From: Bacteroidota bacterium
GTDB lineage: Bacteria > Bacteroidota > Bacteroidia > Chitinophagales > Chitinophagaceae
Reading direction: 5' to 3'
DNA: 13,686 nucleotides
NCBI GenBank assembly: GCA_947461015.1
Contig: CANHIR010000035.1
Location: 1-13,686 of the forward strand
The notes under the pieces are model-generated. The model worked only from the letters and a program-made list of their open reading frames with translations. It searched no databases and was not told the DNA's origin. Shown here piece by piece: positions 6,909 to 13,686 of this stretch (position 1 is the first letter of the stretch; each line of letters opens with the position of its first letter). A program made the translations under genes and the position numbers.

Positions 6909-7532
6909 ATGATACTGAATAAAAGTTTTTTAATGGAAGATGAGGAAGCACCTAAAGAAGACAAAAAAGAAGACAATGGTCCTGGGTTTTTAAATAAAAA
7001 AATGGAACAAATCTTTTTTGAAAAAAGATCTATTTATTTATGGGGCCAGGTGGACGACAAGTCGGCTAAAGATATAGTGACTAAACTTTTATTATTAGAT
7101 GCGGACAAACCTGGCGAAGAAATTAATTTCTATATCAATAGCCCAGGTGGCGTGGTAACAAGTGGTATGGTAATGTTTGATACCATGAACTTAATTAAAA
7201 GTCCTGTGCATACTATTTGTATGGGACTCGCTGCAAGTATGGGTTCTATTTTATTAAGCATGGGCGAAAAAGGGAAACGTTCTATTTTCCCGCATGGGGA
7301 AGTGATGATTCACCAACCAAGCTTAGGTGGATATTACCAAGCAACCAGTGCAGATATTGAAATCCAAGCTGAACAAATCCGAAAAACAAAAGAATTAGGT
7401 GCACAAATATTAGCTAAGAACTGTGGTAAATCTATCGAACAAATCATGGCCGATTTTGACAGAGATTATTGGATGAATGCAGAGGAAGCAGTAGCCTACG
7501 GTATTGTAGATTATGTTGCGAAGACTTTATAG
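6909..7532 (+). CDS. Second ClpP-type peptidase, divergent N-terminus
   Basis: This 207-residue ClpP paralogue has a complete triad: Ser110 in GLAASMG, His135 in MIHQPSLGG, and Asp186 in DFDRDYW. The oxyanion glycines (NSPGG, 77-81) are present. Relative to the upstream copy, the handle loop is two residues longer (His-Asp spacing 51). The axial gating segment before helix A is replaced by a Glu/Asp/Lys-rich stretch (residues 10-23) followed by GPGF, while helix A itself is NKKMEQIFFEKR. An in-frame ATG at 6933 would start at MEDEEAPKED and remove eight hydrophobic residues; either start is possible. The gene lies between clpP1 and clpX, so it may form its own barrel or a mixed ClpP1/ClpP2 barrel with ClpX. 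Which one is unknown. Confidence 0.88.
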   Translation: MILNKSFLMEDEEAPKEDKKEDNGPGFLNKKMEQIFFEKRSIYLWGQVDDKSAKDIVTKLLLLDADKPGEEINFYINSPGGVVTSGMVMFDTMNLIKSPVHTICMGLAASMGSILLSMGEKGKRSIFPHGEVMIHQPSLGGYYQATSADIEIQAEQIRKTKELGAQILAKNCGKSIEQIMADFDRDYWMNAEEAVAYGIVDYVAKTL

Positions 7533-7562
7533 TGCGGATGAATTAAATAAAGAAAATTGAAA

Positions 7563-8807
7563 ATGAAAACAAGCAAAGGCGATACAAGTATACATTGTTC
7601 ATTTTGTGGACGCAGCAGAGACGAAGTGAAAATTCTGATTGCTGGACAGGATGGGCATATTTGTGAAAACTGTATTGAGCATGCGCATGAGATTATTGAA
7701 AAAGAATTTCACCAGAAAAAAGCAGACGGTAAAGCAGGCAATTTAAAAGTTCAAAAGCCTACAGCTATAAAAGCATTTTTAGACCAATACATTATTGGAC
7801 AAGACGAGGCAAAAAAAATATTATGCGTTGCCGTATACAATCACTTTAAACGCATTAACCTCCCCAGCATCTCAACAAATGAAGTTGAGATAGAAAAGAG
7901 TAATGTAATTATGATTGGTGAAACGGGGACCGGTAAAACCTTATTAGCAAAGACGATTGCCAAATTATTAAATGTCCCTTTTGCAATTGTAGATGCAACC
8001 GTATTTACAGAAGCAGGCTATGTTGGAGAAGACGTAGAAAGCATGCTTACGCGTTTATTACAAAACTGCGACTATGATGTAGAAGCGGCTCAAAGAGGAA
8101 TTGTATATATTGATGAGATTGATAAAATTGCGCGCAAAAGCGACAACGCCTCTATTACAAGAGATGTAAGTGGCGAAGGCGTTCAGCAAGGTTTATTAAA
8201 AATGTTAGAAGGAACAGAAGTTTTAGTACCCCCTCAAGGCGGTCGTAAACATCCAGACCAAAAAATGATAAAAGTAGATACTAAAAATATCTTGTTTATT
8301 TGTGGTGGCGCTTTTGATGGTATTGATAAAATTATTGCACGCAGAATTAACACCAATGCCATTGGATTTAGCGTAAATAAAGACGAGCAGGAATTGCAAC
8401 GTAAAAACTTGTTAAGATTTGTAAATGCACAGGATATAAAAACCTTTGGTTTGATTCCTGAGATGTTAGGCCGTTTACCTATCGTTACCCATTTAGAGCC
8501 ATTGGATGCAGCAACCTTAAGAAGCATTTTAACAGAACCTAAGAATGCATTAATCAAACAATACACACAATTATTTGCGATAGAAAATATCAAGTTAAGC
8601 ATTAATCCTGCCGTCTATGATTTCATTACTACAAAAGCAATGGAATATAAATTAGGTGCAAGGGGGCTAAGGAGTATATGTGAGAGTCTATTCACACAAG
8701 CCATGTTTGATTTGCCAGGAACAGAGATCAAGGAATTTAATGTGGATTTGGATTATGCAAAAAATATGTTTGATAAAAGTAAATTGAGTACTTTAAAAGT
8801 TGCTTAA
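7563..8807 (+). CDS. clpX: ATP-dependent Clp protease ATP-binding subunit ClpX
   Basis: This 414-residue AAA+ unfoldase feeds substrates into ClpP. The N-terminal zinc-binding domain has Cys12, Cys15, Cys34 and Cys37. Walker A is GETGTGKT (119-126), the pore loop GYVG is at 152-155, and Walker B is IVYIDE (180-185). The [12 protein letters not shown] segment, the IGF loop that docks on ClpP, the arginine finger in [10 protein letters not shown] and sensor 2 in LGARGLRSI all follow in order. The length is normal. A TTG two codons earlier (7557) is also in frame; the ATG at 7563 is preferred. It begins 30 bp after clpP2 with no promoter or terminator between, so the clp genes probably share a message. 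The second Walker A residue is Glu rather than the more usual Pro. Confidence 0.97.
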   Translation: MKTSKGDTSIHCSFCGRSRDEVKILIAGQDGHICENCIEHAHEIIEKEFHQKKADGKAGNLKVQKPTAIKAFLDQYIIGQDEAKKILCVAVYNHFKRINLPSISTNEVEIEKSNVIMIGETGTGKTLLAKTIAKLLNVPFAIVDATVFTEAGYVGEDVESMLTRLLQNCDYDVEAAQRGIVYIDEIDKIARKSDNASITRDVSGEGVQQGLLKMLEGTEVLVPPQGGRKHPDQKMIKVDTKNILFICGGAFDGIDKIIARRINTNAIGFSVNKDEQELQRKNLLRFVNAQDIKTFGLIPEMLGRLPIVTHLEPLDAATLRSILTEPKNALIKQYTQLFAIENIKLSINPAVYDFITTKAMEYKLGARGLRSICESLFTQAMFDLPGTEIKEFNVDLDYAKNMFDKSKLSTLKVA

Positions 8808-8834
8808 AATATAAAACCATTAAAAAATTAATTT

Positions 8835-8984
8835 ATGCAAGAATTAATCGATCGCCTAGTAAAAGAAACAGGTGTAACACCAGAACAAGCAAAACAATCT
8901 ATTGAAACCATTGCTGCATTTGTAAAAGAAAAATTTCCAATGTTGGGTGGTGCGGTAAACCAAATTTTTAAAGCTGGGAAATAA
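8835..8984 (+). CDS. 49-residue small protein downstream of clpX
   Basis: An ATG 27 bp after the clpX stop opens a 49-residue frame: MQELIDRLVKETGVTPEQAK, then a second amphipathic helix, then MLGGAVNQIFKAGK. It looks like a two-helix unit with a turn at TGVTPEQA. This resembles the C-terminal part of DUF2267/DUF2780-type proteins, where a helix ending in VKEKFP follows the same turn; that link is from memory and not certain. Coding use resembles its neighbours, the frame ends only 19 bp before the convergent gene, and no other frame explains the space. It is probably the last gene of the clp message. No signal peptide or membrane segment is seen. Function is unknown. Confidence 0.7.
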   Translation: MQELIDRLVKETGVTPEQAKQSIETIAAFVKEKFPMLGGAVNQIFKAGK

Positions 8985-9003
8985 TTATTAATTGTACGGT
9001 TAC

Positions 9004-9840
9004 TTAGTCAATGAATTTAACACTTTGCCGTAAATGCTCCGCTTCGGCTTTTGTTAAATCAAGTGCTTCTACCATTACTGCCCAATTGAGCTTTCCCCCC
9101 ATTGAACGCTTTAGTTTTAAAATGTTCCAAATTTGAGGATCGGAAAAAAGATTTAGTGCTTTCCAGTCCTGAAAGCGCATTGCTTTGGCATTTAACAAAT
9201 GTGGAGTTTTGTTATTTACAAATAAATGCCCTCGTAGTATTTGATAAATTGAATCGGACAGTCCGTACACTTTTGCTATTTCACTTGGTTTGGTAAATGC
9301 ACCTTTATATTGCTTAAATGCAATTATTCTTTGTACTAAATAATTGGGAAGTGCTGTTTTTTGCAGCCACTCACTTTCTGTTGCAGCATTGATATCAATC
9401 TTCCATTCATCTTTATTAAATGAAAGGTTATTCCTCTTGTAATATTTCATGCTGTTGTTCCTTGATGCCCAATTAGTATTTCCCTTACTAGCAATTATTA
9501 TATATGGGCTCAATGCCGCGTATAGTGCTGGACTTAATCCATATAGTTTTGAGAAATCTTGTTTGGACTTAAAGTAACCTCCTTTTGCACGGTAGTGCAT
9601 TAAATTGCTTACTTGTTTAGCAGGAATACCCAACTGAATGGCATGTACACTGTCTATTGTATTGGGGTCAAAATTAAAAGGATGCACATTCTCTAGGGAT
9701 GCACTGTTTGCAATGATTGACTTATTTGGGAAAAGAAGACTTATGCAAACCGATCCCAAAAGTATGACTCCCAATGCAATGATGCCTTTTATTTCTTTCT
9801 TAGAAAAAATAAAAAAAGCCTTCCAAGATGGTTGTATCAT
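9004..9840 (-). CDS. Membrane-anchored helix-hairpin-helix (ComEA-like) protein
   Basis: This 278-residue protein has a short cytoplasmic head with FSKKEIKG, one hydrophobic segment (about residues 19-37) that could be an anchor or uncleaved signal, and then three related helix-hairpin-helix units at about 53-114, 146-208 and 213-276. Unit 2, beginning KIDINAATESEW, and the phrase AFKQYKGAFTKPSEIAKVYGLS are clearly ComEA-like. The first hairpin that in ComEA is GIG is altered (ALPNYL in unit 2, GIP in unit 1), so the usual DNA backbone contacts may be lost. In Bacteroidota such proteins are common, and their role in DNA uptake is not established. The gene lies 87 bp after the PhnP-like gene, on the same strand and convergent with the clp block. 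Confidence 0.8.
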   Translation of the reverse strand: MIQPSWKAFFIFSKKEIKGIIALGVILLGSVCISLLFPNKSIIANSASLENVHPFNFDPNTIDSVHAIQLGIPAKQVSNLMHYRAKGGYFKSKQDFSKLYGLSPALYAALSPYIIIASKGNTNWASRNNSMKYYKRNNLSFNKDEWKIDINAATESEWLQKTALPNYLVQRIIAFKQYKGAFTKPSEIAKVYGLSDSIYQILRGHLFVNNKTPHLLNAKAMRFQDWKALNLFSDPQIWNILKLKRSMGGKLNWAVMVEALDLTKAEAEHLRQSVKFID

Positions 9841-9852
9841 TTTAGTACTAAA
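9841..9852. repeat. 12-bp perfect palindrome adjoining a start codon
   Basis: TTTAGTACTAAA is fully self-complementary and abuts the ATG of the helix-hairpin-helix gene (9840). A partial promoter-like octamer TAGTTTAG (minus strand, 9848-9855) overlaps it. It could be an operator site, but AT-rich palindromes of this size also arise by chance. Confidence 0.3.
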
Positions 9853-9927
9853 CTAAAATTTTACACATAGCTGTATGAGCGTATTTATACGATTATTTTC
9901 TTTGCAATTCAATTCTTAATCAAACTT

Positions 9928-10692
9928 CTACACAGAAAATTGCAACCCATCATAAGCCATTTTAATAAATGAAGGCAGCTTGGGCTCCTCAATTGCTTGC
10001 AAGCCTATTTGATGACTAAAGTGCGTGAAATAAACCTGAGGAATCGCTAATTCAGTTGCCAATGCTATAGATTCAGCTAAAGTAAAATGGGTGGGATGTG
10101 GCTGCGGACGCAGGGCACTTAAGATAAGTACCTTGGATCCTTTTATTTTTTCCTTTTCCGCATCGCTGATAAAATTTAAATCGGTTACATAGGAAAAATC
10201 CCCCACCCTAAATCCCAAAACGGGTAATTCCCGATGCATCACTTGTATTGGTATGAATTTTAAGTCGCCTATTTTAAAAGGATCTTTTTCAATTGTATGA
10301 ATCATCATTTCTGGTAAACCTGCATCCTTGTTTTTTTCAAATGCGTAATAAAAATCTCTTTTAATAGCCACTTGTGTAATGGCATTTGCATAAATCTCCA
10401 TAGGCTTGTTAGAATGGAAATTGAAAGGCCTTATGTCATCTAATCCAGCATAATGATCCCGATGTGGATGGGTGAAAACAACTGCGTCTAAGTGCGTAGT
10501 ATTGGTCCTTAACATTTGATACCTGAAATCGGGGGTTGTATCTATAACCACTGCTCTATTTTCGGACTCAATTTTAATGCTGGTTCTAAGTCGGGCATCC
10601 CTAGGATCTTTAGAAAGGCATACTTCGCAATCGCAACCAATTAAGGGTACACCTGTACTTGTTCCGGATCCTAAAATGGTAATATGTAGCAA
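9928..10692 (-). CDS. PhnP-like metallo-beta-lactamase-fold hydrolase
   Basis: This 254-residue protein should be a dinuclear metal phosphodiesterase-type hydrolase in the cytoplasm. The HxHxDH motif is at 75-80 (His75, His77, Asp79, His80), with further ligands His153, Asp171 and His224. Cys20, Cys22 and Cys25 (GCDCEVC) together with His227 match the structural zinc site that marks E. coli PhnP, including the three-residue spacing to His224. No phn (phosphonate) gene is nearby, so the cyclic ribose phosphate role of PhnP is not assured, and the substrate is unknown. The start is TTG, 15 nt after the stop codon of the 90-residue gene; no upstream ATG in frame is available in the gap. The start is consistent with the conserved MLHITILGSGTSTGVP opening. 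Confidence 0.87.
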   Translation of the reverse strand: MLHITILGSGTSTGVPLIGCDCEVCLSKDPRDARLRTSIKIESENRAVVIDTTPDFRYQMLRTNTTHLDAVVFTHPHRDHYAGLDDIRPFNFHSNKPMEIYANAITQVAIKRDFYYAFEKNKDAGLPEMMIHTIEKDPFKIGDLKFIPIQVMHRELPVLGFRVGDFSYVTDLNFISDAEKEKIKGSKVLILSALRPQPHPTHFTLAESIALATELAIPQVYFTHFSHQIGLQAIEEPKLPSFIKMAYDGLQFSV

Positions 10693-10707
10693 AATAGTTG
10701 CTTTATT

Positions 10708-10980
10708 TTACGCTTCGGTAAGTGACAAGCGTTTTACTTCCTCATATAATTTTTGAGAATCGTGTGTAAGCTTATCAAATTGAATATCTAATTGTGGTAT
10801 TAATTCTAATAATGTATTAATACGTGCTTCTAAATTTAAAAATTTATTCAAAACCACAATTCTTTTTGATTCTAATAGACACCAACCGCTTTGGAAGTTG
10901 CCTCTTTCATATCTAACCACAAAATCTGATTCACCTAAAATATCTTCCAATTTGTTTAATGTAGTTTGCGTCAATTTCAT
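10708..10980 (-). CDS. Conserved-looking 90-residue protein, function unknown
   Basis: The protein starts MKLTQTTLNKLEDILGE and contains VRYERGNFQSGWCLLESKRIVVLNKFLN, which looks like a short alpha/beta unit, followed by a charged, probably coiled helix (about residues 48-85). I recognise the pattern as widespread in Bacteroidota but know no function. The frame opens further upstream to a TTG at 11019, but that codon is inside the promoter element 11017-11024, so translation begins at the ATG at 10980 (or the ATG at 10989, adding MHN). It precedes the PhnP-like gene by 15 nt on the same strand, so the two are likely co-transcribed. One cysteine only; no signal peptide. Confidence 0.8.
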   Translation of the reverse strand: MKLTQTTLNKLEDILGESDFVVRYERGNFQSGWCLLESKRIVVLNKFLNLEARINTLLELIPQLDIQFDKLTHDSQKLYEEVKRLSLTEA

Positions 10981-11016
10981 ATTATGCATTGATTTATAGG
11001 GTAGTAAGTGGACATA

Positions 11017-11024
11017 CAAATATA
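11017..11024 (-). promoter_or_regulatory. -7 promoter element of the 90-aa gene and PhnP-like gene
   Basis: Minus-strand TATATTTG is an exact TAnnTTTG match, 36 bp before the ATG at 10980. It is divergent from the HD gene promoter at 11078-11085. Confidence 0.55.
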
Positions 11025-11077
11025 GTTTTTTACCAAACTAAGGGGGGAATTATAGCGCAGTAGTTATTCACATTTCG

Positions 11078-11085
11078 TACCTTTA
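11078..11085 (+). promoter_or_regulatory. -7-like element of the HD-lpxD unit
   Basis: TACCTTTA, one base from TAnnTTTG, lies 15 bp before the ATG of the HD gene, predicting a leader of about 9 nt. The same octamer precedes clpP1. Confidence 0.45.
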
Positions 11086-11100
11086 CCAACACTCATTTTT

Positions 11101-12330
11101 ATGGCTTTTACACATCGAAAAATTATTAACGACCCAGTACATGGTTTTATTACCATAAATGACCCCATTATTTTTGGGATCATTGGTCACCCCTTTTATC
11201 AAAGACTTAGAAGGATTCAGCAAATGGCTTTAGCGCAATTGGTATACCCTGGCGCAGTGCATACAAGACTTCATCACTCTTTGGGTGCGTATCATTTAAT
11301 GACCATTGCAATTAATGAATTGAAAGAAAAGGGAATAGACATCACACCAGAAGAAGCATTGGCAGCAAAGGCAGCCATCTTATTACACGATATTGGACAT
11401 GGCCCTTATTCACACGCACTAGAAAAAATACTATTAAAAGGAATTGATCACGAGTCTATCTCCTTGCGCATTATGCAGGCATTAAATGAGGAAGAAGATT
11501 CCATATTAAAAGGAAAACTTACACTTGCTATTCAAATATTTACCAATCAATATCCTAAGCGTTTTTTACATCAATTAATAAGTGGGCAACTAGACGTAGA
11601 TCGTTTAGATTATTTGTCAAGAGATAGTTTTTTCACAGGCGTGAGCGAGGGCGTTGTTGGTTATGAGCGTATCTTAAAAATGCTTACTGTAAAAGACAAC
11701 GAGTTGGTAGTGGAAGAAAAAGGATTAAATAGTGTTGAGAAATTTTTATTCTCAAGACAATTAATGTATTGGCAGGTATACCGACACAAAACAGTAGTAG
11801 CAAGTGAAAAAATGTTGGTTAAAATTGTGGAACGCGCTCAATTATTATTTAGTCGTAATGACAAGTCGGTTCAAACAGGAAGTTTGCTAGATTACTTTTT
11901 ATCTAATCCAAGCATCCAATTAAACCAACTTGATCTAACTACTTATTGCAAATTAGATGACACCGATATTTTATTTGCCATTAAACAGTGGCAAAATAAT
12001 AACGACCCTATCCTTTCCATGCTTTGTAAAGGATTATTGAATCGCAAGTGTTTTAAATGTCAAATTCAAGCAAGTCCTATTAGCGACGAACAGTGGGAAA
12101 AAGCAAATCAATCTATTCAAGCGCGCTTCCCATATAGTGAAGCGGATCTTTCTTTTTTATGTTTTAAAGGAACGATATCCAATACCTTGTACAAGAATGA
12201 CAACGAAACCATTAAAATATTGCTAAAATCAGGTGAAATTGCCAACATTTCGTCTATTCAGAACGCTTTAATCGTTGAAAGTCTTTCTGCCCCCGTGAAA
12301 AAATTTTACATTTGCTTACTTAACGAATAA
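11101..12330 (+). CDS. HD-domain phosphohydrolase (COG1078/SAMHD1-like family)
   Basis: This 409-residue cytoplasmic protein opens with KIINDPVHGFI (7-17), the hallmark of this HD family. The metal ligands are visible: His59 in TRLHHSLG (the usual motif is EHSLG), His96-Asp97 in LLHDIGHGPYSH, and the LDVDRLDYLSRD segment (164-175) with Asp165/Asp167. Characterised relatives, such as SAMHD1 and bacterial dNTP triphosphohydrolases, cleave dNTPs; whether this one does is inference. The C-terminal half (about 230-409) is less conserved and includes CFKCQ, with paired cysteines. The gene is 21 bp before lpxD on the same strand, an order seen often in Bacteroidota, so it is probably the first gene of the lipid A message. 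A link between its activity and lipid A is unknown. Confidence 0.88.
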   Translation: MAFTHRKIINDPVHGFITINDPIIFGIIGHPFYQRLRRIQQMALAQLVYPGAVHTRLHHSLGAYHLMTIAINELKEKGIDITPEEALAAKAAILLHDIGHGPYSHALEKILLKGIDHESISLRIMQALNEEEDSILKGKLTLAIQIFTNQYPKRFLHQLISGQLDVDRLDYLSRDSFFTGVSEGVVGYERILKMLTVKDNELVVEEKGLNSVEKFLFSRQLMYWQVYRHKTVVASEKMLVKIVERAQLLFSRNDKSVQTGSLLDYFLSNPSIQLNQLDLTTYCKLDDTDILFAIKQWQNNNDPILSMLCKGLLNRKCFKCQIQASPISDEQWEKANQSIQARFPYSEADLSFLCFKGTISNTLYKNDNETIKILLKSGEIANISSIQNALIVESLSAPVKKFYICLLNE

Positions 12331-12351
12331 CCCCCATTCAAACATTAAAGC

Positions 12352-13398
12352 ATGCTACAATTTAGTGCCCAACAAATTGCATTGATGATTCAAGGAAAAG
12401 TGGAAGGAGATGCTGCTGTGGTAGTTGGACAATTTGGGAAAATAGAAGAAGCAACTACTGGCGAACTTACCTTTTTGGCCAATCCAAAATATGAGGAGTT
12501 TTTATATCAAACCAAAGCAAGTATTGTTATCATCAATGAAGCTCTTGTATTAAAAACACCCATTGCTGCTACCCTAATCCGAGTGCCTGATGCGTATGCT
12601 GCATTTGCTACTTTACTTACAAAATATCAGGCTTTAAAAACACAAAATTTATCTGGCATTCAAAGCCCTTCCTATATTTCAAATTCAGCTAAACTAGGTG
12701 AGCACCATTATGTAGCTGCATTTGCGCATATTGGAGACAATGTGCAAATTGGAAATGATGTGAAGATTTTCCCCAACGTAGTAATCGGTGAAAATGTGAA
12801 AATTGGAAACAATGTTACGCTTCATCCAGGTGTAATTATTTATGCAGATTGTATATTAGGAAATAATATAACCATTCATTCAGGCGCTGTCATTGGAAGT
12901 GATGGATTTGGTTTTGCACCCACTGCAGATGGATCTTATCAAAAAATTCCCCAATTGGGTAACGTGGTCATTGAAGACAACGTTGAAGTTGGTTCCAATA
13001 CCACCATTGATAGAGCAACCATTGGTTCCACGGTGATTAGAAAAGGAGTAAAACTTGACAATCTTATCCAAGTTGCCCATAATGTAGAGGTGGGAGAAAA
13101 TACGGTAATTGCTGCCCAGGTGGGTTTGAGTGGTAGCACCAAAGTAGGAAAAGGGGTTATGATGGGTGGCCAAGCAGGAACTGCAGGACATTTAAGCATC
13201 GCCAATGGAGTGAAAGTGGCTGCCCGAAGTGGCATCACCAAAACAATAGACAAAGCCGATTCCACCATTACTGGATTCCCCGCTGCCGAACATAGTACAG
13301 CCCTTAGAGCCCAAATTCACCTGAAAAACCTGCCAAATTTGGAAAAAAGGGTTAAAGAATTGGAAATATTGGTCACACAACTGTCTCAAAAAGGCTAA
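12352..13398 (+). CDS. lpxD: UDP-3-O-(3-hydroxyacyl)glucosamine N-acyltransferase
   Basis: This 348-residue enzyme transfers a 3-hydroxyacyl chain from acyl carrier protein to the amino group of UDP-3-O-acylglucosamine, the third step of lipid A synthesis. An N-terminal uridine-binding domain (about 1-100, with GELTFLANPKYEEFL) is followed by a left-handed beta-helix of hexapeptide repeats (about 105-310, many IGxNV/IGDNV units). The characteristic segment IGSDGFGFAP is present, and the catalytic His243 is in LIQVAHNV. GFPA and a C-terminal helix (LPNLEKRVKELE) complete the trimeric fold. The length is typical. It starts 21 bp after the HD gene and is followed by lpxC, consistent with a lipid A operon. 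Confidence 0.97.
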   Translation: MLQFSAQQIALMIQGKVEGDAAVVVGQFGKIEEATTGELTFLANPKYEEFLYQTKASIVIINEALVLKTPIAATLIRVPDAYAAFATLLTKYQALKTQNLSGIQSPSYISNSAKLGEHHYVAAFAHIGDNVQIGNDVKIFPNVVIGENVKIGNNVTLHPGVIIYADCILGNNITIHSGAVIGSDGFGFAPTADGSYQKIPQLGNVVIEDNVEVGSNTTIDRATIGSTVIRKGVKLDNLIQVAHNVEVGENTVIAAQVGLSGSTKVGKGVMMGGQAGTAGHLSIANGVKVAARSGITKTIDKADSTITGFPAAEHSTALRAQIHLKNLPNLEKRVKELEILVTQLSQKG

Positions 13399-13404
13399 TT
13401 AGCC
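13393..13404. repeat. 12-bp perfect palindrome at the lpxD stop
   Basis: GGCTAATTAGCC is perfectly self-complementary; the lpxD stop TAA is 13396-13398. It abuts the lpxC -7 element (13405-13412). It could be a small hairpin between the genes or a protein site. There is no clean T-run for a terminator. Confidence 0.45.
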
Positions 13405-13412
13405 TAATTTTG
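13405..13412 (+). promoter_or_regulatory. -7 promoter element of lpxC
   Basis: TAATTTTG, an exact TAnnTTTG match, 44 bp before the lpxC ATG. It suggests lpxC can be transcribed apart from lpxD. No -33 TTG at the usual spacing. Confidence 0.45.
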
Positions 13413-13456
13413 TGAAAATCACCACATTAAGTGTGGATGAATAAATTTATTATAAT

Positions 13457-13686
13457 ATGGATGAGCAATTCAATCCCGATAAACAGCATACCCTTTCAGC
13501 CAGTGTTAGCATAAGTGGTACCGGATTGCATACGGGTGTTTTAGTAGATATGACCTTGAATCCAGCCAACCCAGGATTTGGCATTCAATTTCAACGCATA
13601 GACCTACCTAATAAACCCATCATAAAGGCCGATTGTGATTTAGTAACTGATACGAGTAGAGGAACAACCCTACAAATAGGGGATGC
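13457..13686 (+). CDS. lpxC: UDP-3-O-acyl-N-acetylglucosamine deacetylase, 5' part
   Basis: The ATG at 13457 opens a frame that runs to the window end, giving 76 complete codons. The visible residues carry family landmarks: LSASVSISGTGLHTG (about 13-27) at the N-terminal strand, then FGIQFQRIDL, and DTSRGTTLQIGDA near the end of the window. LpxC is the zinc-dependent deacetylase that makes the first committed step of lipid A synthesis. In Bacteroidota it is usually fused to FabZ (3-hydroxyacyl-ACP dehydratase), but the C-terminal part and the zinc ligands lie outside the window, so the fusion cannot be seen. It lies 58 bp after lpxD, with its own probable promoter. Confidence 0.93.
   Translation, partial: MDEQFNPDKQHTLSASVSISGTGLHTGVLVDMTLNPANPGFGIQFQRIDLPNKPIIKADCDLVTDTSRGTTLQIGD

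Noticed and set aside
8234..8602. 122-residue minus-strand frame inside clpX
   Set aside because: It is opposite the AAA+ core of ClpX with all motifs present, and its product has no recognisable features.
12880..13268. Two long minus-strand frames inside lpxD
   Set aside because: The regular hexapeptide repeats of LpxD keep reverse frames open. The forward frame has full family motifs.
12720..13290. Periodic near-repeats in the DNA of lpxD
   Set aside because: They encode the hexapeptide repeats of the left-handed beta-helix, so they are protein repeats rather than a DNA element.
13437..13514. A 25-codon frame starting upstream of lpxC and overlapping its start in another frame
   Set aside because: It begins within AT-rich leader sequence and its coding run after 13457 is a by-product of the lpxC frame. 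There is no evidence that it is translated.
1..13686. Search for mobile elements, CRISPR arrays, phage or defence genes
   Set aside because: No transposase, integrase, long terminal inverted repeats, regularly spaced direct repeats or foreign-looking base composition was seen by eye. All large frames are explained by core genes.

Overview
The window looks like a core-genome segment of a Bacteroidota chromosome, most likely a Chitinophagaceae-type lineage. The evidence is the AT-rich coding, the gene order tig-clpP-clpX, the HD gene followed by lpxD and lpxC, the dimeric-type GlyRS, the absence of obvious Shine-Dalgarno sequences, and repeated matches to the Bacteroidota -7 promoter element TAnnTTTG just upstream of genes. 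The family-level placement is inference. I saw no insertion sequence, phage gene, CRISPR array or defence system.

Layout. 1-57 (+): probable last codons of an unidentified gene, sharing a bidirectional terminator (40-73) with glyS. 91-2373 (-): dtd, a MazG-like pyrophosphohydrolase and glyS, a compact translation-fidelity and nucleotide-housekeeping cluster; glyS also has its own promoter almost touching the start codon. 2441-4377 (+): a Wzx/MATE-like flippase overlapping a free methionine-(R)-sulfoxide reductase by one base. 4431-4512 (+): tRNA-Leu(UAG) with promoter and terminator. 4645-8984 (+): the protein quality-control block, with trigger factor (own terminator), two tandem ClpP paralogues, ClpX and a 49-residue small protein. 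9004-10980 (-): a membrane-anchored helix-hairpin-helix protein, a PhnP-like metallo-beta-lactamase-fold hydrolase and a 90-residue protein of unknown function. 11101-13686 (+): an HD-domain phosphohydrolase, lpxD and the 5' part of lpxC (cut by the window end), the start of a lipid A biosynthesis cluster.

How they work together. Trigger factor receives nascent chains and ClpXP degrades failed or tagged ones. Dtd and GlyRS control aminoacyl-tRNA identity, and the MazG-like enzyme probably cleans nucleotide pools. LpxD and LpxC carry out committed steps of lipid A synthesis at the cytoplasmic side of the inner membrane. The flippase exports a lipid-linked saccharide of unknown type.

No clearly new multi-gene system is visible. 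The points most worth following are the second ClpP, whose N-terminal gating segment is replaced by a charged tail; the small protein behind clpX; the nearly leaderless glyS promoter; the dtd/glyS pairing; and three conserved-looking genes without a firm function (90-aa protein, HD protein, PhnP-like hydrolase).
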